A stretch of DNA of 64,000 nt from Rosenbergiella metrosideri (GTDB taxonomy: Bacteria > Pseudomonadota > Gammaproteobacteria > Enterobacterales > Enterobacteriaceae): the NCBI RefSeq assembly GCF_022602565.1, contig NZ_JALBCV010000001.1, positions 286,819 to 350,818 on the forward strand, given 5' to 3'. The translations under genes were made by a program, and so were the position numbers. Positions 20,718-30,454 of the stretch are shown here, piece after piece (position 1 is the first letter of the stretch; each line of letters begins with the position of its first letter). The notes beneath the pieces are model-generated. The model saw only the letters and a list, made by a program, of their open reading frames with translations, was not told the origin of the DNA and ran no database searches.

Positions 20718-21911
20718 ATGCTAACCACTCACCAAAAACACCTTATTCAACAGACCATTCCTGTACTTAAAACCAATGGCCAAGCGCTTACCGACTATTT
20801 TTACCAACGGATGCTAAGTCAGGTTCCTGAGTTGAAAGAAACCTTCAACATGGGACATCAGCGCGATGGTAAGCAGGCTAAGGCTCTAGCTAATGCGGTG
20901 TTAGCGTATGCCGAAAATATTGAGGATCCTAGCGTCTTACTTCCTGTTATCAATATGATCTGCCAAAGACATGTCAGCCTCGCTGTTCAAGCACCCGATT
21001 ATGCAATTGTCGGCGAGCACCTGCTCCACTCGATCAGTGAAGTATTATCTCTGTCGATGGAGGATGAATTAATCGATGCTTGGGCGACCGCTTATCAACA
21101 GTTGGCAGCATTAATGATTGATACGGAGAAAAGAATGTATGCGCAATTAAGGCAACAACAAGGTGGCTGGTCTGGATGGCGTGAATTTACTCTCGTTAAA
21201 AAAGTTGCCGAAACTGCCGACGTTAGCTCCTTTTATTTAGCACCTACTGATGCTTTAGCCTTACCGGCTTATCGTCCAGGTCAATATATCTCGATACGGG
21301 TTCAGGTTCCATCATTAGGCTTTAAACAACCCCGGCAATATAGCCTCTCTACTGCACCTAATGGGCAATTTTTTAGAATAACCGTTAAAGAAGAGGCGCT
21401 CGAACAAGCACCCGGTTATGTCTCCTCGACTTTCCACCAGCAGCTGCAAGTCGGCGACCGGGTAGAGGTCAGCGCACCAATGGGAGAATTTACCGTTAAA
21501 GATGCGACTAAACATAACGTATTCATTAGTGCAGGTATTGGTATTACGCCTATGGTGGCCCTATTAGAGGGACTTACTCAAATACCTACTTCACAGCCAC
21601 CTGCAGCGATCAGTTTTATTCATGTAACACAAGATGCCGCACATTATGCCCTGCGCGAAGAGGTGACTCAGCTGGCTGAACAACATTCTCATGTTAAGAC
21701 CTTAATACATTATAGCCAAGCTCTTAGCGGTGGCGGTCAATTCACTCTCGAATCGGTTCCGCCCTCGCTGCTGACTGATAACGCTGATTACTATCTTTGC
21801 GGCCCTGCAGGGTTTATACAAATGATCTCTAACGAATTGCTTCAACGGAATATTTCTCCTCATCAGATTACCCATGAGGTATTCTCAACGGGAGGATTGA
21901 CAACATCCTAA
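20718..21911 (+). CDS. hmp: Flavohemoglobin, nitric oxide dioxygenase
   Basis: Oxidises NO to nitrate with O2 and NAD(P)H. 397 residues when started at 20718; upstream ATGs at 20706 and 20715 lie before or too near GGAGG (20708-20712). The globin domain (about 1-138) has the proximal His in the CQRHVSLAV helix. The FAD domain carries YRPGQYISIR and RQYSLS. The NAD domain carries SAGIGITPMVALLE and ends YLCGPAGFIQ. E. coli hmp sits near glyA; here it is next to the accessory patch behind thrS. Confidence 0.95.
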   Translation: MLTTHQKHLIQQTIPVLKTNGQALTDYFYQRMLSQVPELKETFNMGHQRDGKQAKALANAVLAYAENIEDPSVLLPVINMICQRHVSLAVQAPDYAIVGEHLLHSISEVLSLSMEDELIDAWATAYQQLAALMIDTEKRMYAQLRQQQGGWSGWREFTLVKKVAETADVSSFYLAPTDALALPAYRPGQYISIRVQVPSLGFKQPRQYSLSTAPNGQFFRITVKEEALEQAPGYVSSTFHQQLQVGDRVEVSAPMGEFTVKDATKHNVFISAGIGITPMVALLEGLTQIPTSQPPAAISFIHVTQDAAHYALREEVTQLAEQHSHVKTLIHYSQALSGGGQFTLESVPPSLLTDNADYYLCGPAGFIQMISNELLQRNISPHQITHEVFSTGGLTTS

Positions 21912-21941
21912 TCTCTAGTCATTCCAGCCTCACAGCAGTGG

Positions 21942-22460
21942 TTACCAAAAATGAAAATAGAGCGTAATCCCGCCGAGTACTAACCATAATAACGCGAGTA
22001 GGAAAGTTGAGCGTCTTGAGAAGTAAATGGTATATCGATGCGCTTTATTGGCGTAATACTGCTTGGTAAATAGTGGACGCTCATCGAATGCATGGCCGAT
22101 GACTATATCGGAGTTAAGCAGGTAATCCTGCTTCTCTTGCCAGTGATCCAGCGCTCGGTATACTGCACTAATCTCAATATAGGAATTCACACAATTGAAA
22201 ACCCCAAAGATGGTCAATAATACCGGAATATAGAGTGTATAAAGATTACCCCAATGAGGATTGGTATTATTCATTGCGGAACAATAGGCAATCACCATAA
22301 AAGACTGAGCGGTAAAGAAGGCATTTGTTCGTTGAGCCAAGGAGGAGATTTCTTGATGGATCTCTTGACGATAAAAGGTTAACCGTTCTCGTGCCGTCGC
22401 AAACAGCGCGGGGGATTTTTCGTTAAACTCAGGGGGGGTATTACCGATGGAAGAATTCAT
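21942..22460 (-). CDS. Two-span membrane protein, unknown
   Basis: 172 residues that I do not recognise. A hydrophilic N-terminus with a helical RLTFYRQEIHQEISSLAQRT comes before a hydrophobic hairpin (about 50-100). After a polar stretch a last membrane segment lies at 148-170. Good ribosome binding site (AGGAGAACGTC before the ATG). The layout, a cytosolic helix then paired spans, resembles small accessory membrane proteins of unknown role. It lies between hmp and ydiY, both on their own promoters. Confidence 0.7.
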   Translation of the reverse strand: MNSSIGNTPPEFNEKSPALFATARERLTFYRQEIHQEISSLAQRTNAFFTAQSFMVIAYCSAMNNTNPHWGNLYTLYIPVLLTIFGVFNCVNSYIEISAVYRALDHWQEKQDYLLNSDIVIGHAFDERPLFTKQYYANKAHRYTIYFSRRSTFLLALLWLVLGGITLYFHFW

Positions 22461-22573
22461 GACGTTCTCCTGCTAAAACTTAAATTAAACTTAAGCATAG
22501 TCTCAAATAACTCAGCTCGGAGAACGGTTAGGATAACTCTTAGCCACCCATCAGATTCAAGGGTGGCAATCTC

Positions 22574-23335
22574 TTACATGGTGTAGGACAGTAAGACAGA
22601 GGTTTTGGTATCAGTACGGTCTGGTGCGGAGGAAGGCGGATTATTGTTCCACGTCACGTTATAAGCTAATTTCAAGGAGAATTTAGAGTTGATGGCGACT
22701 TGCAGACCGGTTTCGGAGTTTACCGTAGTGTCTTCACCGAACGAGCTTAATACTGACACACCTTGAACAAACTTAGTGGTGTCAGTGAGCTGCCATTGGT
22801 AGCTTAATGCACCGTAAGCCAACGCAGTCGTTTTATGACCACCATCGTGGTAATCATCATAACGCACACCTGGGCCTAATTCTGCGCGCAGGGAGTGCAC
22901 AGGGCCATTTAAGATTTGGCGACCATAACCCGCTACCGCTGTATCACGGCTGTCATAGCCATTGAAGCGATCGCTTAACCATGTTGCTTGACCGAAGAGA
23001 TAATCATCAGCATTTAAGTTGTGACGAGTACGACCACCAATGTTGTAAGTTTCTGAAGAGCGTTCATCATTTGAAGAGGTATTGGAAGCATTACCGAATA
23101 GGCTGTAGGCCATCGTATCTTGAAACCACGTCATATTCGTTTGCGCGGTAAAGTTAGAGCTTTTGGTGTTGCCACTTTGCGCGAGGTAACCCGCCGAAGC
23201 TGACCCATCAAAAGGTTTCTTAGCCGTCGATGGGTTATCCATTGAGGTAAATACTACGCTATCGGCGAGCGCTTGCTGGCTCAATCCGCCTAATCCTAAC
23301 AAAACGGTGAATGCAACTTTATTAAAAACTTTCAT
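22574..23335 (-). CDS. ydiY: YdiY, DUF481 outer membrane beta-barrel
   Basis: 253 residues. The signal peptide is cleaved after about residue 24 (QQALA-DS). A repeated amphipathic strand pattern follows, including AGYLAQSGNTKSSNFTAQ, the DUF481 signature, and GPGVRYD. It ends in an aromatic/Met-terminated strand (SVLLSYTM). It matches E. coli YdiY over its full length. A salt-induced outer membrane protein role is suggested for the family but the function is not settled. In E. coli pfkB is next door; here it is absent. Confidence 0.9.
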   Translation of the reverse strand: MKVFNKVAFTVLLGLGGLSQQALADSVVFTSMDNPSTAKKPFDGSASAGYLAQSGNTKSSNFTAQTNMTWFQDTMAYSLFGNASNTSSNDERSSETYNIGGRTRHNLNADDYLFGQATWLSDRFNGYDSRDTAVAGYGRQILNGPVHSLRAELGPGVRYDDYHDGGHKTTALAYGALSYQWQLTDTTKFVQGVSVLSSFGEDTTVNSETGLQVAINSKFSLKLAYNVTWNNNPPSSAPDRTDTKTSVLLSYTM

Positions 23336-23576
23336 TAAATGACCTGTACTGACAAAAGGGGTCCAAAAATGCAGGATGACTGCATACCTGAATATAAATG
23401 CATAGCAATAGCCTTAAGCTCCCGTTTCTAATTGTTGGGAGACGGTTGGCTGGAACCGTATCATAACGATGATTTTTTAAAATAAAAGGGGGTAAAGTGT
23501 AAATCAGATGAATAACTGTTTCTGTAAGACTCAAAGCACGCTAAGCCCTGCATAGGACTTAACGCGTGAAAATACA

Positions 23577-24110
23577 TCAAATAAGTGACAACCAATGTAA
23601 CAGGATGTAACCAATTACCGCGACAATGATAGGTAATAAATAAAGCAAGTAATATTGCCGGAACGGACTTTGATGGGTTAACTGAAGCCGTTGGGCCTCA
23701 ATGGGCGTTCTTTCCCGTTCACCCATTGCATTTTCGATCACCTTATGGTCTTCAAGTTGCTCGGTAACATAGCGATATTGACGCCACTGACGTGAGCCTG
23801 CTGCATTCAGTGCCATACCAAAAAAGATCAATATAAAAAATACCCAGAACAGTAAATTCGCGCTATGGCCAAAATCTGGTACTGGCGAATGCTGCCAAAA
23901 TAGATTTAAGAAAGACGTATTAAATCTAACCATGTCGACAATGACACGGGTGAAGTCGGAGAGTACTGCGCTGATACTAGCCAGTTTTTCTCGTTGACTA
24001 CTGAGATAATTAAGAAGTGAAATGGCAGTAGAAAGCGTACCGATAACAAAGATAATCCATCCAATACATTTCTTGAGGATTGCGCCATTACGCGCTTGTG
24101 CGAGGGTCAT
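23577..24110 (-). CDS. yniB: YniB membrane protein
   Basis: 177 residues from the ATG at 24108-24110, which matches the E. coli start (MT..QA...AI.K...GWIIF). The frame is open 25 codons further upstream, without homology. About three membrane segments (16-36, 85-105, 152-173). Function unknown. Divergent from hxpB, as in E. coli. Confidence 0.88.
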   Translation of the reverse strand: MTLAQARNGAILKKCIGWIIFVIGTLSTAISLLNYLSSQREKLASISAVLSDFTRVIVDMVRFNTSFLNLFWQHSPVPDFGHSANLLFWVFFILIFFGMALNAAGSRQWRQYRYVTEQLEDHKVIENAMGERERTPIEAQRLQLTHQSPFRQYYLLYLLPIIVAVIGYILLHWLSLI

Positions 24111-24220
24111 AGTCTTGCCTATCCAGTGATTAATAGATGAATAAATAGCATAGCTTATTTGACAAATCGATCGGAGTTGGAACAATAGCGTTCATAACTC
24201 ACCCATTAGTTGGAGCGACA

Positions 24221-24892
24221 ATGTCCGGTATACATACGACAAAAGCCGTCATTTTTGATATGGATGGTATTTTAATTAACTCAGAGCCTTATTGGAAAAC
24301 GGCTGAACAAACGGTCTTTTCGGCGCACGGCATCGACCCAGCAATACAACAACAACTTCCTGACACTACGGGCTTGCGTATAGATCAAGTGGTAAAGTTA
24401 TGGCTACAGGTAGCCGGAAATAAAAGTGTCAGCGCCGCCCTGATAACCCAGCAAATTATTGACTTCGTGATTAATAAAATTAATGAAGAGCGACCACTGC
24501 TGCCGGGTGTCAAACACGCATTACAGTTATGCCAACAATCTGGTGTTAAGATCGGCTTAGCGTCGGCCTCACCCATTTCGATGATTACCACGGTCGTCAG
24601 TCTGTTTGAATTAACCCCCTACTTTATCACCCTCTCCTCTGCTGAGGCCTTGCCTTACAGTAAACCACATCCACAAGTCTATCTAAACGCGGCAAAGGCT
24701 CTTGGTGTCGATCCTCTTCATTGCTTAGCGATTGAAGATTCTGTCAACGGCATGGTTGCCGCGAAAGCTGCCCGCATGAAAGTCTTCACGGTACCTGCCC
24801 TAGAGCAGGCGGAGTGGCCGGTATGGTCCTTAGCCGATCGTAAATTGCCCTCTCTGAATGCGCTAACGTTGGAAATGTTGCAAGGAAAGTAA
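24221..24892 (+). CDS. hxpB: HAD hexitol/2-deoxyglucose-6-phosphate phosphatase
   Basis: 223 residues. HAD motifs are in order: FDMDGILINS (nucleophile Asp in motif I, about residue 13), SASP (motif II, about 117), K in YSKPHP (motif III) and EDSVNGM (motif IV). It matches E. coli YniC/HxpB, which hydrolyses 2-deoxyglucose-6-phosphate, mannitol-1-phosphate and related sugar phosphates. Cytoplasmic. It is followed by LexA-controlled ydjM. Confidence 0.93.
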   Translation: MSGIHTTKAVIFDMDGILINSEPYWKTAEQTVFSAHGIDPAIQQQLPDTTGLRIDQVVKLWLQVAGNKSVSAALITQQIIDFVINKINEERPLLPGVKHALQLCQQSGVKIGLASASPISMITTVVSLFELTPYFITLSSAEALPYSKPHPQVYLNAAKALGVDPLHCLAIEDSVNGMVAAKAARMKVFTVPALEQAEWPVWSLADRKLPSLNALTLEMLQGK

Positions 24893-24920
24893 AACGATAA
24901 CTCTTGTTACAACGTCACTA

Positions 24921-24965
24921 TTCACAAACACTGTATACTTATCTATACTGGACGTATTTCCAGAT
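24921..24965 (+). promoter_or_regulatory. ydjM promoter with LexA (SOS) box
   Basis: TTCACA (24921-24926), a 17-base spacer and TATACT (24944-24949). TACTGGACGTATTTCCAGAT at 24946-24965 has the essential CTG-N10-CAG of a LexA site and overlaps the -10 box. ydjM is an SOS gene in E. coli, so the call is consistent. Confidence 0.8.
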
Positions 24966-24981
24966 ATAAGTGTATTCACTC

Positions 24982-25566
24982 ATGACCGCCGAAGGCCATT
25001 TACTGTTTGCGCTGGCGACCGCCGTCGCCGCCAAACGCTATGATTTAACCCCAATTATTAGTACTGCCGATTGGTGGCACCTTATTCCGGCGTGTTTATT
25101 CACCAGCCTGCTTCCTGATATTGACCATCCTAAGTCATTATTAGGCCAGCGTCTGCGCTGGATATCATTACCAATTTCGCGAATTTTTGGTCATCGAGGG
25201 TTTACTCACAGTCTGATCGCTGTGCTTATCGGCATATTTCTCCTGATGAATAAACTCCCTGCCAATTTGTTTATTCCTAATGATGTGCTTCAGGGCATGG
25301 TATTAGGCTATTTAAGCCATATTCTGGCCGATATGTTGACTCCAGCCGGTGTCCCACTCCTCTGGCCTTGCCGCTGGCGTTTTAGGTTACCCATTCTCCC
25401 TTCGTCTAAACATCCCCAACCGGAGCGCTATTTCTGTATAGCCTTATTAACCTTTACGGTATTGACTCCGGAAAGCCTCACTAAGCAATGGGTTACCGTT
25501 GGATCTCAGCAAATGAACCAAACTTGGCAGCAATGGTCTCCGCTACTCCTACGCTTAACCCACTAA
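24982..25566 (+). CDS. ydjM: YdjM, SOS-induced membrane metal-dependent hydrolase
   Basis: 194 residues from the ATG at 24982, matching E. coli YdjM (MTAEGHLLF); an in-frame ATG 4 codons upstream has no homology. DUF457 family. Metal-binding signatures are LLPDIDHPKS and FGHRGFTHS. The conserved YLSHILADMLTPAGV and PLLWPCRWRFRLP follow. About three to four membrane segments. The role in the SOS response is unknown. It is controlled by the LexA box directly upstream. Confidence 0.92.
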   Translation: MTAEGHLLFALATAVAAKRYDLTPIISTADWWHLIPACLFTSLLPDIDHPKSLLGQRLRWISLPISRIFGHRGFTHSLIAVLIGIFLLMNKLPANLFIPNDVLQGMVLGYLSHILADMLTPAGVPLLWPCRWRFRLPILPSSKHPQPERYFCIALLTFTVLTPESLTKQWVTVGSQQMNQTWQQWSPLLLRLTH

Positions 25567-25685
25567 CGATTGAAAAGTTATAAACTAGATCTGTTAGTTA
25601 TAAGCATTTCAAGGGCTCAACATGGTAAAGTTTGGCCCTTTTTAACGTTATACCGTCGAATCGGACACGCTATATTGAGGTATTC

Positions 25686-27077
25686 ATGGATTGGTCATTA
25701 GTGATTAATATTGGGATTTTCGTTGTACTGTTATGGATTTTATCAGCGATTGGTCATGATAAATGGAGCTTATCTAAGCGAGTATTCAGTGGTCTAATCA
25801 TTGGTGTACTGTTTGGAATTGGCTTACAAGCAGTATATGGTGTAGAGAGCTCCGTATTAACCACCTCTATTAGCTGGTTCAATATTGTCGGTAACGGCTA
25901 TGTGCAACTGCTGCAAATGGTCGTCATGCCACTGGTCTTTGCTTCCATTCTCAGTGCGGTAGCTCGATTACATAATGCCAGTTCGCTCGGGAAAATTAGT
26001 TTCCTCACCATTGCCGTACTGTTGTTTACCACCGCTATCGCTGCTTTAGTCGCCGTCTTTGTCACGGGCTTATTTAAACTCAATGCTGAAGGCCTGGTTC
26101 AAGGGGCAAAAGAAACGGCGCGGCTAAATGCGATTCAAAGTCACTATGTTGGGCAAGTAGCAGACTTAACTGTGCCGCAATTAATTCTCTCTTTTGTGCC
26201 AAAAAATCCGTTTGCTGATCTAACTGGTGCAAGCCCGACATCCATCATTAGCGTGGTTATTTTCGCGGTGTTCTTAGGCGCGGCGGCCATACAACTGGTG
26301 AAAGATAGTCCAGAGAAAGGCCAGCGAGTCGTCGCGGCTATCGATATTTTACAAGCCTGGGTGATGAAATTAGTTCGTCTAATTATGCGCCTCACCCCCT
26401 ATGGCGTGATGGCGTTGATGACTAAAGTCGTCGCGACCTCTAACTATCACGATATCGTTAAGTTAGGTACCTTTGTTATCGCTTCCTACTTAGGCCTGTT
26501 AATTATGTTTGTGGTACATGCCCTCCTGCTGGCGATTAATGGTATCAATCCACTACGTTATTTCCGCAAAGTCTGGCCAGTGATTAGCTTTGCCTTCACC
26601 AGTCGTTCAAGTGCAGCATCGATCCCACTCAGTATCGAAGCTCAACAGAAGCGTCTGGGTACGCCAGAATCTATCGCCAGCTTCTCTGCTTCATTTGGAG
26701 CAACGATTGGGCAAAACGGTTGTGCCGGCTTATACCCTGCAATGTTGGCCGTTATGATTGCTCCGACTATGGGGATCAACCCCTTCGAACCTATGTGGAT
26801 TGCAACCTTAGTAGGCTTAGTGACACTAAGCTCAGTGGGTGTTGCGGGAGTGGGTGGCGGAGCAACCTTTGCGGCACTGATCGTATTACCGACCTTGGGC
26901 TTACCGGTCACGTTGGTGGCTTTATTAATCTCGATTGAGCCATTGATCGATATGGGAAGAACTGCATTAAACGTTAATGGTTCAATGACCGCTGGAACCC
27001 TAACGAGCCGCTGGTTGAAACAGACAGACCAATCGGTTATGGGGAGGGAGCATCACGAGGAAAGCTCGATTCAGTAA
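25686..27077 (+). CDS. tcyP: L-cystine symporter TcyP
   Basis: 463 residues, the same as E. coli YdjN/TcyP, with the start at 25686 behind GAGG. The frame extends 18 codons further upstream without homology. It is a DAACS (dicarboxylate/amino-acid:cation) transporter. The Ser-rich hairpin [11 protein letters not shown] near residue 310 and NQNGC-type [14 protein letters not shown] are the substrate and cation motifs. It imports cystine at the inner membrane. It shares a bidirectional terminator with osmE. Confidence 0.95.
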   Translation: MDWSLVINIGIFVVLLWILSAIGHDKWSLSKRVFSGLIIGVLFGIGLQAVYGVESSVLTTSISWFNIVGNGYVQLLQMVVMPLVFASILSAVARLHNASSLGKISFLTIAVLLFTTAIAALVAVFVTGLFKLNAEGLVQGAKETARLNAIQSHYVGQVADLTVPQLILSFVPKNPFADLTGASPTSIISVVIFAVFLGAAAIQLVKDSPEKGQRVVAAIDILQAWVMKLVRLIMRLTPYGVMALMTKVVATSNYHDIVKLGTFVIASYLGLLIMFVVHALLLAINGINPLRYFRKVWPVISFAFTSRSSAASIPLSIEAQQKRLGTPESIASFSASFGATIGQNGCAGLYPAMLAVMIAPTMGINPFEPMWIATLVGLVTLSSVGVAGVGGGATFAALIVLPTLGLPVTLVALLISIEPLIDMGRTALNVNGSMTAGTLTSRWLKQTDQSVMGREHHEESSIQ

Positions 27078-27078
27078 T

Positions 27079-27110
27079 AAAAAAGGGCCAGATAGTGGCC
27101 CTTTTTTATT
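27079..27110. terminator. Bidirectional terminator between tcyP and osmE
   Basis: AAAAAAGGGCC/GGCCCTTTTTT stem. It has T runs on both strands and lies between the convergent stops. Confidence 0.9.
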
Positions 27111-27112
27111 AC

Positions 27113-27454
27113 TTAGTTCTGAGCCACTTGTGGGTCAGTATCGTATTCTTGACAGCTTTGGAAACCATAATTCATCACACGGTCGCTACCGTTGTAACTA
27201 ACGAAATACGTGACCGGCTTATTATCCGTTCCTTTGCCAATGATATAAGTTTCGCAGGTGCCACGCGCATGGACCATGGTGATATCAGTCGATGGTATGC
27301 CCGCAATTTGGTGTACCTGCTGACGGCTCATACCCTTCTTAACATTCTTCACTACGGGTTGCGTAACGTAGCTTTCCGCTTGACGATAAGTGGTACAACC
27401 ACTCAATACCGCTAACGCTAAACCACCAACCATGATACCCGTTAATTTTTTCAT
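27113..27454 (-). CDS. osmE: Osmotically inducible lipoprotein OsmE
   Basis: 113 residues from the ATG at 27452-27454, with AGAGGGA upstream; a TTG five codons earlier is a weaker start. The lipoprotein signal ends VLSG-C (Cys20). The SmpA/OmlA-like (BamE-type) domain holds VKKGMSRQQVHQIAG and HARGTCETYI. Induced by osmotic stress and stationary phase in E. coli. The role is unclear. Confidence 0.94.
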   Translation of the reverse strand: MKKLTGIMVGGLALAVLSGCTTYRQAESYVTQPVVKNVKKGMSRQQVHQIAGIPSTDITMVHARGTCETYIIGKGTDNKPVTYFVSYNGSDRVMNYGFQSCQEYDTDPQVAQN

Positions 27455-27641
27455 AAAGTCCCTCTGCAAGATTCAATCATTGAGTTAAATTTATTCGTAA
27501 TAATATAAACATTTTTAAGTGTAGACATAGATTTCCTGCAAAACAAATAGTTAACATAGATCTTTACAGGGTAAATGGCTATCCTTGGCCACTATCGCTC
27601 CGCATTACCGCTTTGTAATCGAATCATATGATTGAGGATCC

Positions 27642-28844
27642 ATGTCTACAACTCACACACCACGTATGGCATTAGCCATTCCACTCGGACTAATGGCCGG
27701 TCTAGGACCGCTCTGTATTGACCTCTATTTACCTGCACTCCCACAGCTGGCCACCGATCTAGCGGTCCCCACTGCGAGCGCACAACTTAGCCTCACTGCA
27801 GGACTCCTCGGATTAGGGGTCGGTCAGTTACTGTTTGGTCCCTTAAGTGATAAATATGGCCGCATTAGACCCTTATTGATTTCGCTGTGTATTCTACTTC
27901 TTGCCTCGATTGCCTGCTCCTTTGCACAAACCCTACCACAGCTCTTAATCGCGCGACTTTTCCAAGGATTAGGCGGAGCAGGCGGGGCTGTGCTATCCCG
28001 TGCAGTCGCTCGCGATAGATTTAGCGGCCATGAATTAACACGTTTTTTTGCAATGTTACTTTTAGTCAATGGCTTAGCCCCTATTTTAGCGCCAATCATA
28101 GGGGGATTACTGACCAGCTATATGAGTTGGCGTGGAATTTTCGTCGTCTTAGCAGGTATTACCGTTGTGTTGCTCTGTTTGGCGAAAACCAGAATCGAAG
28201 AGAGTCTAGTGGTTGAGAAGCGTAGCCAAGGCTCGTTATTCAGTGCGTGGAAATTATTAATCGATGTTATCCGCCATCGACCGTTTATGGGATTTTGTCT
28301 CACTCAAGGTTTTATGATGTCAGGTATGTTTGCCTATATCGGGGCATCCCCTTTCGTGTTACAAGAAACCTACGGTTTATCGCCTCAAAACTTCAGTTTG
28401 TGTTTTGCGTTAAATGGCTTCGGATTGATTCTCGCCTCGCAAATTAGTTCTCGTCTATGCCCTAAGTTTGGCGAATATACAATTTTACGCTGCGGTTTGA
28501 TGATTGCCTTCATCGCCTCGAGTTGCTTAGTCATCAGTGGTCTTTTACACGCGAGTTTACCCGTCTTCTTGGTAGCACTGTTCTTCAGTATCGCCAGTAA
28601 CGCAATAATCTCTACTACGGCATCCTCCCTTGCGATGCAGAGTCAGGGTCACCGTGCAGGCAGTGCTTCCGCCGTCATCGGTGTCACGATGTTTACATTA
28701 GGGTCTATCGCAATTCCGATAACGGGTATCGGTGGTTCTTCCGCATTGGCGATGGGAGCAACGATTTTTGGCTGCTTTATGATGGCAATTATCATGTTTA
28801 TCTTTGTAGCGAAAAAACCAGAAAACCTGCAAAAAGGACATTAA
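27642..28844 (+). CDS. Bcr/CflA family MFS drug exporter
   Basis: 400 residues with 12 predicted spans. The N-terminal signature PLCIDLYLPALPQLATDL is typical of Bcr/CflA exporters. The MFS motif A GPLSDKYGRIRPLL follows span 2, and motif C-like GGAGGAVLSRAVARD follows span 4. Proton-driven export of bicyclomycin, sulfonamides, cysteine or chloramphenicol-like compounds is known in the family, and the substrate here is unknown. It separates osmE from nadE, which are adjacent in E. coli, so it looks like an insertion or replacement. Confidence 0.88.
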   Translation: MSTTHTPRMALAIPLGLMAGLGPLCIDLYLPALPQLATDLAVPTASAQLSLTAGLLGLGVGQLLFGPLSDKYGRIRPLLISLCILLLASIACSFAQTLPQLLIARLFQGLGGAGGAVLSRAVARDRFSGHELTRFFAMLLLVNGLAPILAPIIGGLLTSYMSWRGIFVVLAGITVVLLCLAKTRIEESLVVEKRSQGSLFSAWKLLIDVIRHRPFMGFCLTQGFMMSGMFAYIGASPFVLQETYGLSPQNFSLCFALNGFGLILASQISSRLCPKFGEYTILRCGLMIAFIASSCLVISGLLHASLPVFLVALFFSIASNAIISTTASSLAMQSQGHRAGSASAVIGVTMFTLGSIAIPITGIGGSSALAMGATIFGCFMMAIIMFIFVAKKPENLQKGH

Positions 28845-28853
28845 TTTTTCATT

Positions 28854-28880
28854 CCCCCTCTTTATCTGAGGGGGTATTTT
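28854..28880 (+). terminator. Terminator after the MFS exporter
   Basis: CCCCCTC/GAGGGGG stem with a 7-base loop, then TATTTT, upstream of nadE. Confidence 0.8.
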
Positions 28881-28922
28881 AGCGTTATGATAACGCTTAG
28901 CCCGTTTATCAGAGGTTTTGCC

Positions 28923-29750
28923 ATGTCTCTACAGCAAGAAATTATTCAAGCCTTAGGCGTCAAACCCACCATCAACCCTGAAGAAGAAGTGAGACGGAGT
29001 GTCGATTTTTTAAAAAAATATCTCACCCATTACACTGGCTTACGTTCTCTGGTGCTCGGGATCAGCGGTGGACAAGACTCAACACTGGCTGGAAAGCTGT
29101 GCCAAGTAGCCATCAACGAACTGCGTAATGAACTCAACGATCCAAGCTACCAGTTTATTGCCGTCCGTCTACCCTACGGCACTCAAGCCGACGAACAGGA
29201 TTGCCAAGATGCCTTAGCCTTCATCCAACCGGATAGGACGCTGGTGGTGAATATTAAAGACTCAATACTCGCCAGTGAACGTGCGCTAAAAGACGCTGGA
29301 ATAACGGTTTCAGATTTTGTACGCGGTAATGAAAAGGCCCGTGAGCGGATGAAGACGCAGTACAGCATCGCTGGAATGACCCAAGGTGTTGTCGTCGGTA
29401 CCGATCATGCTGCCGAAGCGGTAACGGGATTTTTTACAAAATACGGTGACGGTGGGACTGATATCAACCCGTTGTTCCGGCTTAACAAACAACAAGGTAA
29501 GCAATGTCTTAAATACCTTGGCTGCCCAGAACATCTCTATTTGAAACATCCAACTGCCGATCTTGAAGATGATCGTCCAGGTCTTAAAGATGAGGTTGCA
29601 TTAGGGGTAACCTATGCCGATATCGATGCTTACTTGGAAGGAGAGACGATTGGCGCAGAACGTGCAGCGATTATTGAAAACTGGTATACGAAAACTGAAC
29701 ATAAACGCCGAACGCCTATCACTGTTTTCGACGATTTTTGGCAGAAATAA
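28923..29750 (+). CDS. nadE: NH3-dependent NAD synthetase
   Basis: 275 residues from the ATG at 28923, the E. coli length; the frame is open 12 codons further upstream without homology. The PP-loop ATPase motif [12 protein letters not shown] lies near residue 46. [11 protein letters not shown] and the C-terminal [13 protein letters not shown] are conserved. It converts nicotinic acid adenine dinucleotide to NAD with ammonia and ATP. Confidence 0.96.
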   Translation: MSLQQEIIQALGVKPTINPEEEVRRSVDFLKKYLTHYTGLRSLVLGISGGQDSTLAGKLCQVAINELRNELNDPSYQFIAVRLPYGTQADEQDCQDALAFIQPDRTLVVNIKDSILASERALKDAGITVSDFVRGNEKARERMKTQYSIAGMTQGVVVGTDHAAEAVTGFFTKYGDGGTDINPLFRLNKQQGKQCLKYLGCPEHLYLKHPTADLEDDRPGLKDEVALGVTYADIDAYLEGETIGAERAAIIENWYTKTEHKRRTPITVFDDFWQK

Positions 29751-29779
29751 AAAAAAACTGCGGAGGTAACCTCCGCAGT
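29748..29779 (-). terminator. spy terminator (bidirectional)
   Basis: ACTGCGGAGG/CCTCCGCAGT perfect stem with a 3-base loop. The T run is on the minus strand, after spy, and the hairpin also sits right behind nadE. Confidence 0.85.
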
Positions 29780-29786
29780 CAATGAT

Positions 29787-30266
29787 TTAGTCTTGTTGTG
29801 GGGCCGCATTAGGCGCCGGATGTTTAAAATTCTTCATCTTTTCATAGTTCGCTTGGTACTGTTTCTTTTGGTCAGCGGTCAATAAGTTGTAGATTTTATT
29901 GTCCGTCTCTAAGCGATTTAGCATACGTTGTTTGTCTTGATCTGCATGGCTATCTACCAGAGTTTGTGCTTTCGATGCATCAAATTTTTCTGCGGTGATC
30001 AGATCAAATGCCGCCTGACGGTCTGCTTTTGAAGGAGGCGTCATATTTTTGCGCCCTTGGTCAAGAATGCTGTGAATCTGTTGCTTTTGAGCGTCGGTTA
30101 ATTCAATTCCTTTCATAAGCATCATTTCAGGTGCGCCATGAGGGCGCTTTTTCATATGGGGATGTTCAGTTGGGGTTGCGCTTAATGGTGCTGTCTCTGC
30201 ATAGACCATTGATGCTGAACCCATCAATAAAGAACTAACTAATAATAATGATGTTACTTTACGCAT
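29787..30266 (-). CDS. spy: Periplasmic chaperone Spy
   Basis: 159 residues. The signal peptide is cleaved after VYA-E (about residue 23). Two LTxxQ-type motifs (LTDAQKQQIHSIL and LTADQKKQYQ) define the Spy/CpxP family. The mature protein is an all-helical cradle-shaped dimer that prevents aggregation of periplasmic proteins. It lies next to nadE, as in the E. coli nadE-osmE..spy area. E. coli spy is under CpxR and BaeR control. I do not see a clear CpxR direct repeat in the 190 bases upstream. Confidence 0.92.
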   Translation of the reverse strand: MRKVTSLLLVSSLLMGSASMVYAETAPLSATPTEHPHMKKRPHGAPEMMLMKGIELTDAQKQQIHSILDQGRKNMTPPSKADRQAAFDLITAEKFDASKAQTLVDSHADQDKQRMLNRLETDNKIYNLLTADQKKQYQANYEKMKNFKHPAPNAAPQQD

Positions 30267-30454
30267 CTTAGTTTCCTTAACTTATCTACAACCACGAGAA
30301 TGTCGTGAACACGGAAGTCATAATAAGAGCTCCAATGTCAAGCAACGCGCAGTTCGGTAAAAACCTGCAAACGTTTACCCCTAACATTCATCTATATTGC
30401 AATCATTGCAAAGTCCAGCACATTACTCTGTTAAGAATACGTTAACTGTAGCGA

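Noticed and set aside
24932..24950. CTGTATACTTATCTATACTG as the LexA box of ydjM
   Set aside because: It looks palindromic but lacks CTG-N10-CAG spacing; the site 14 bases further on has it.
30355..30382. Inverted repeat GGTAAA..TTTACC upstream of spy as a CpxR box
   Set aside because: CpxR sites are direct GTAAA repeats; this one is inverted and has the wrong spacing.
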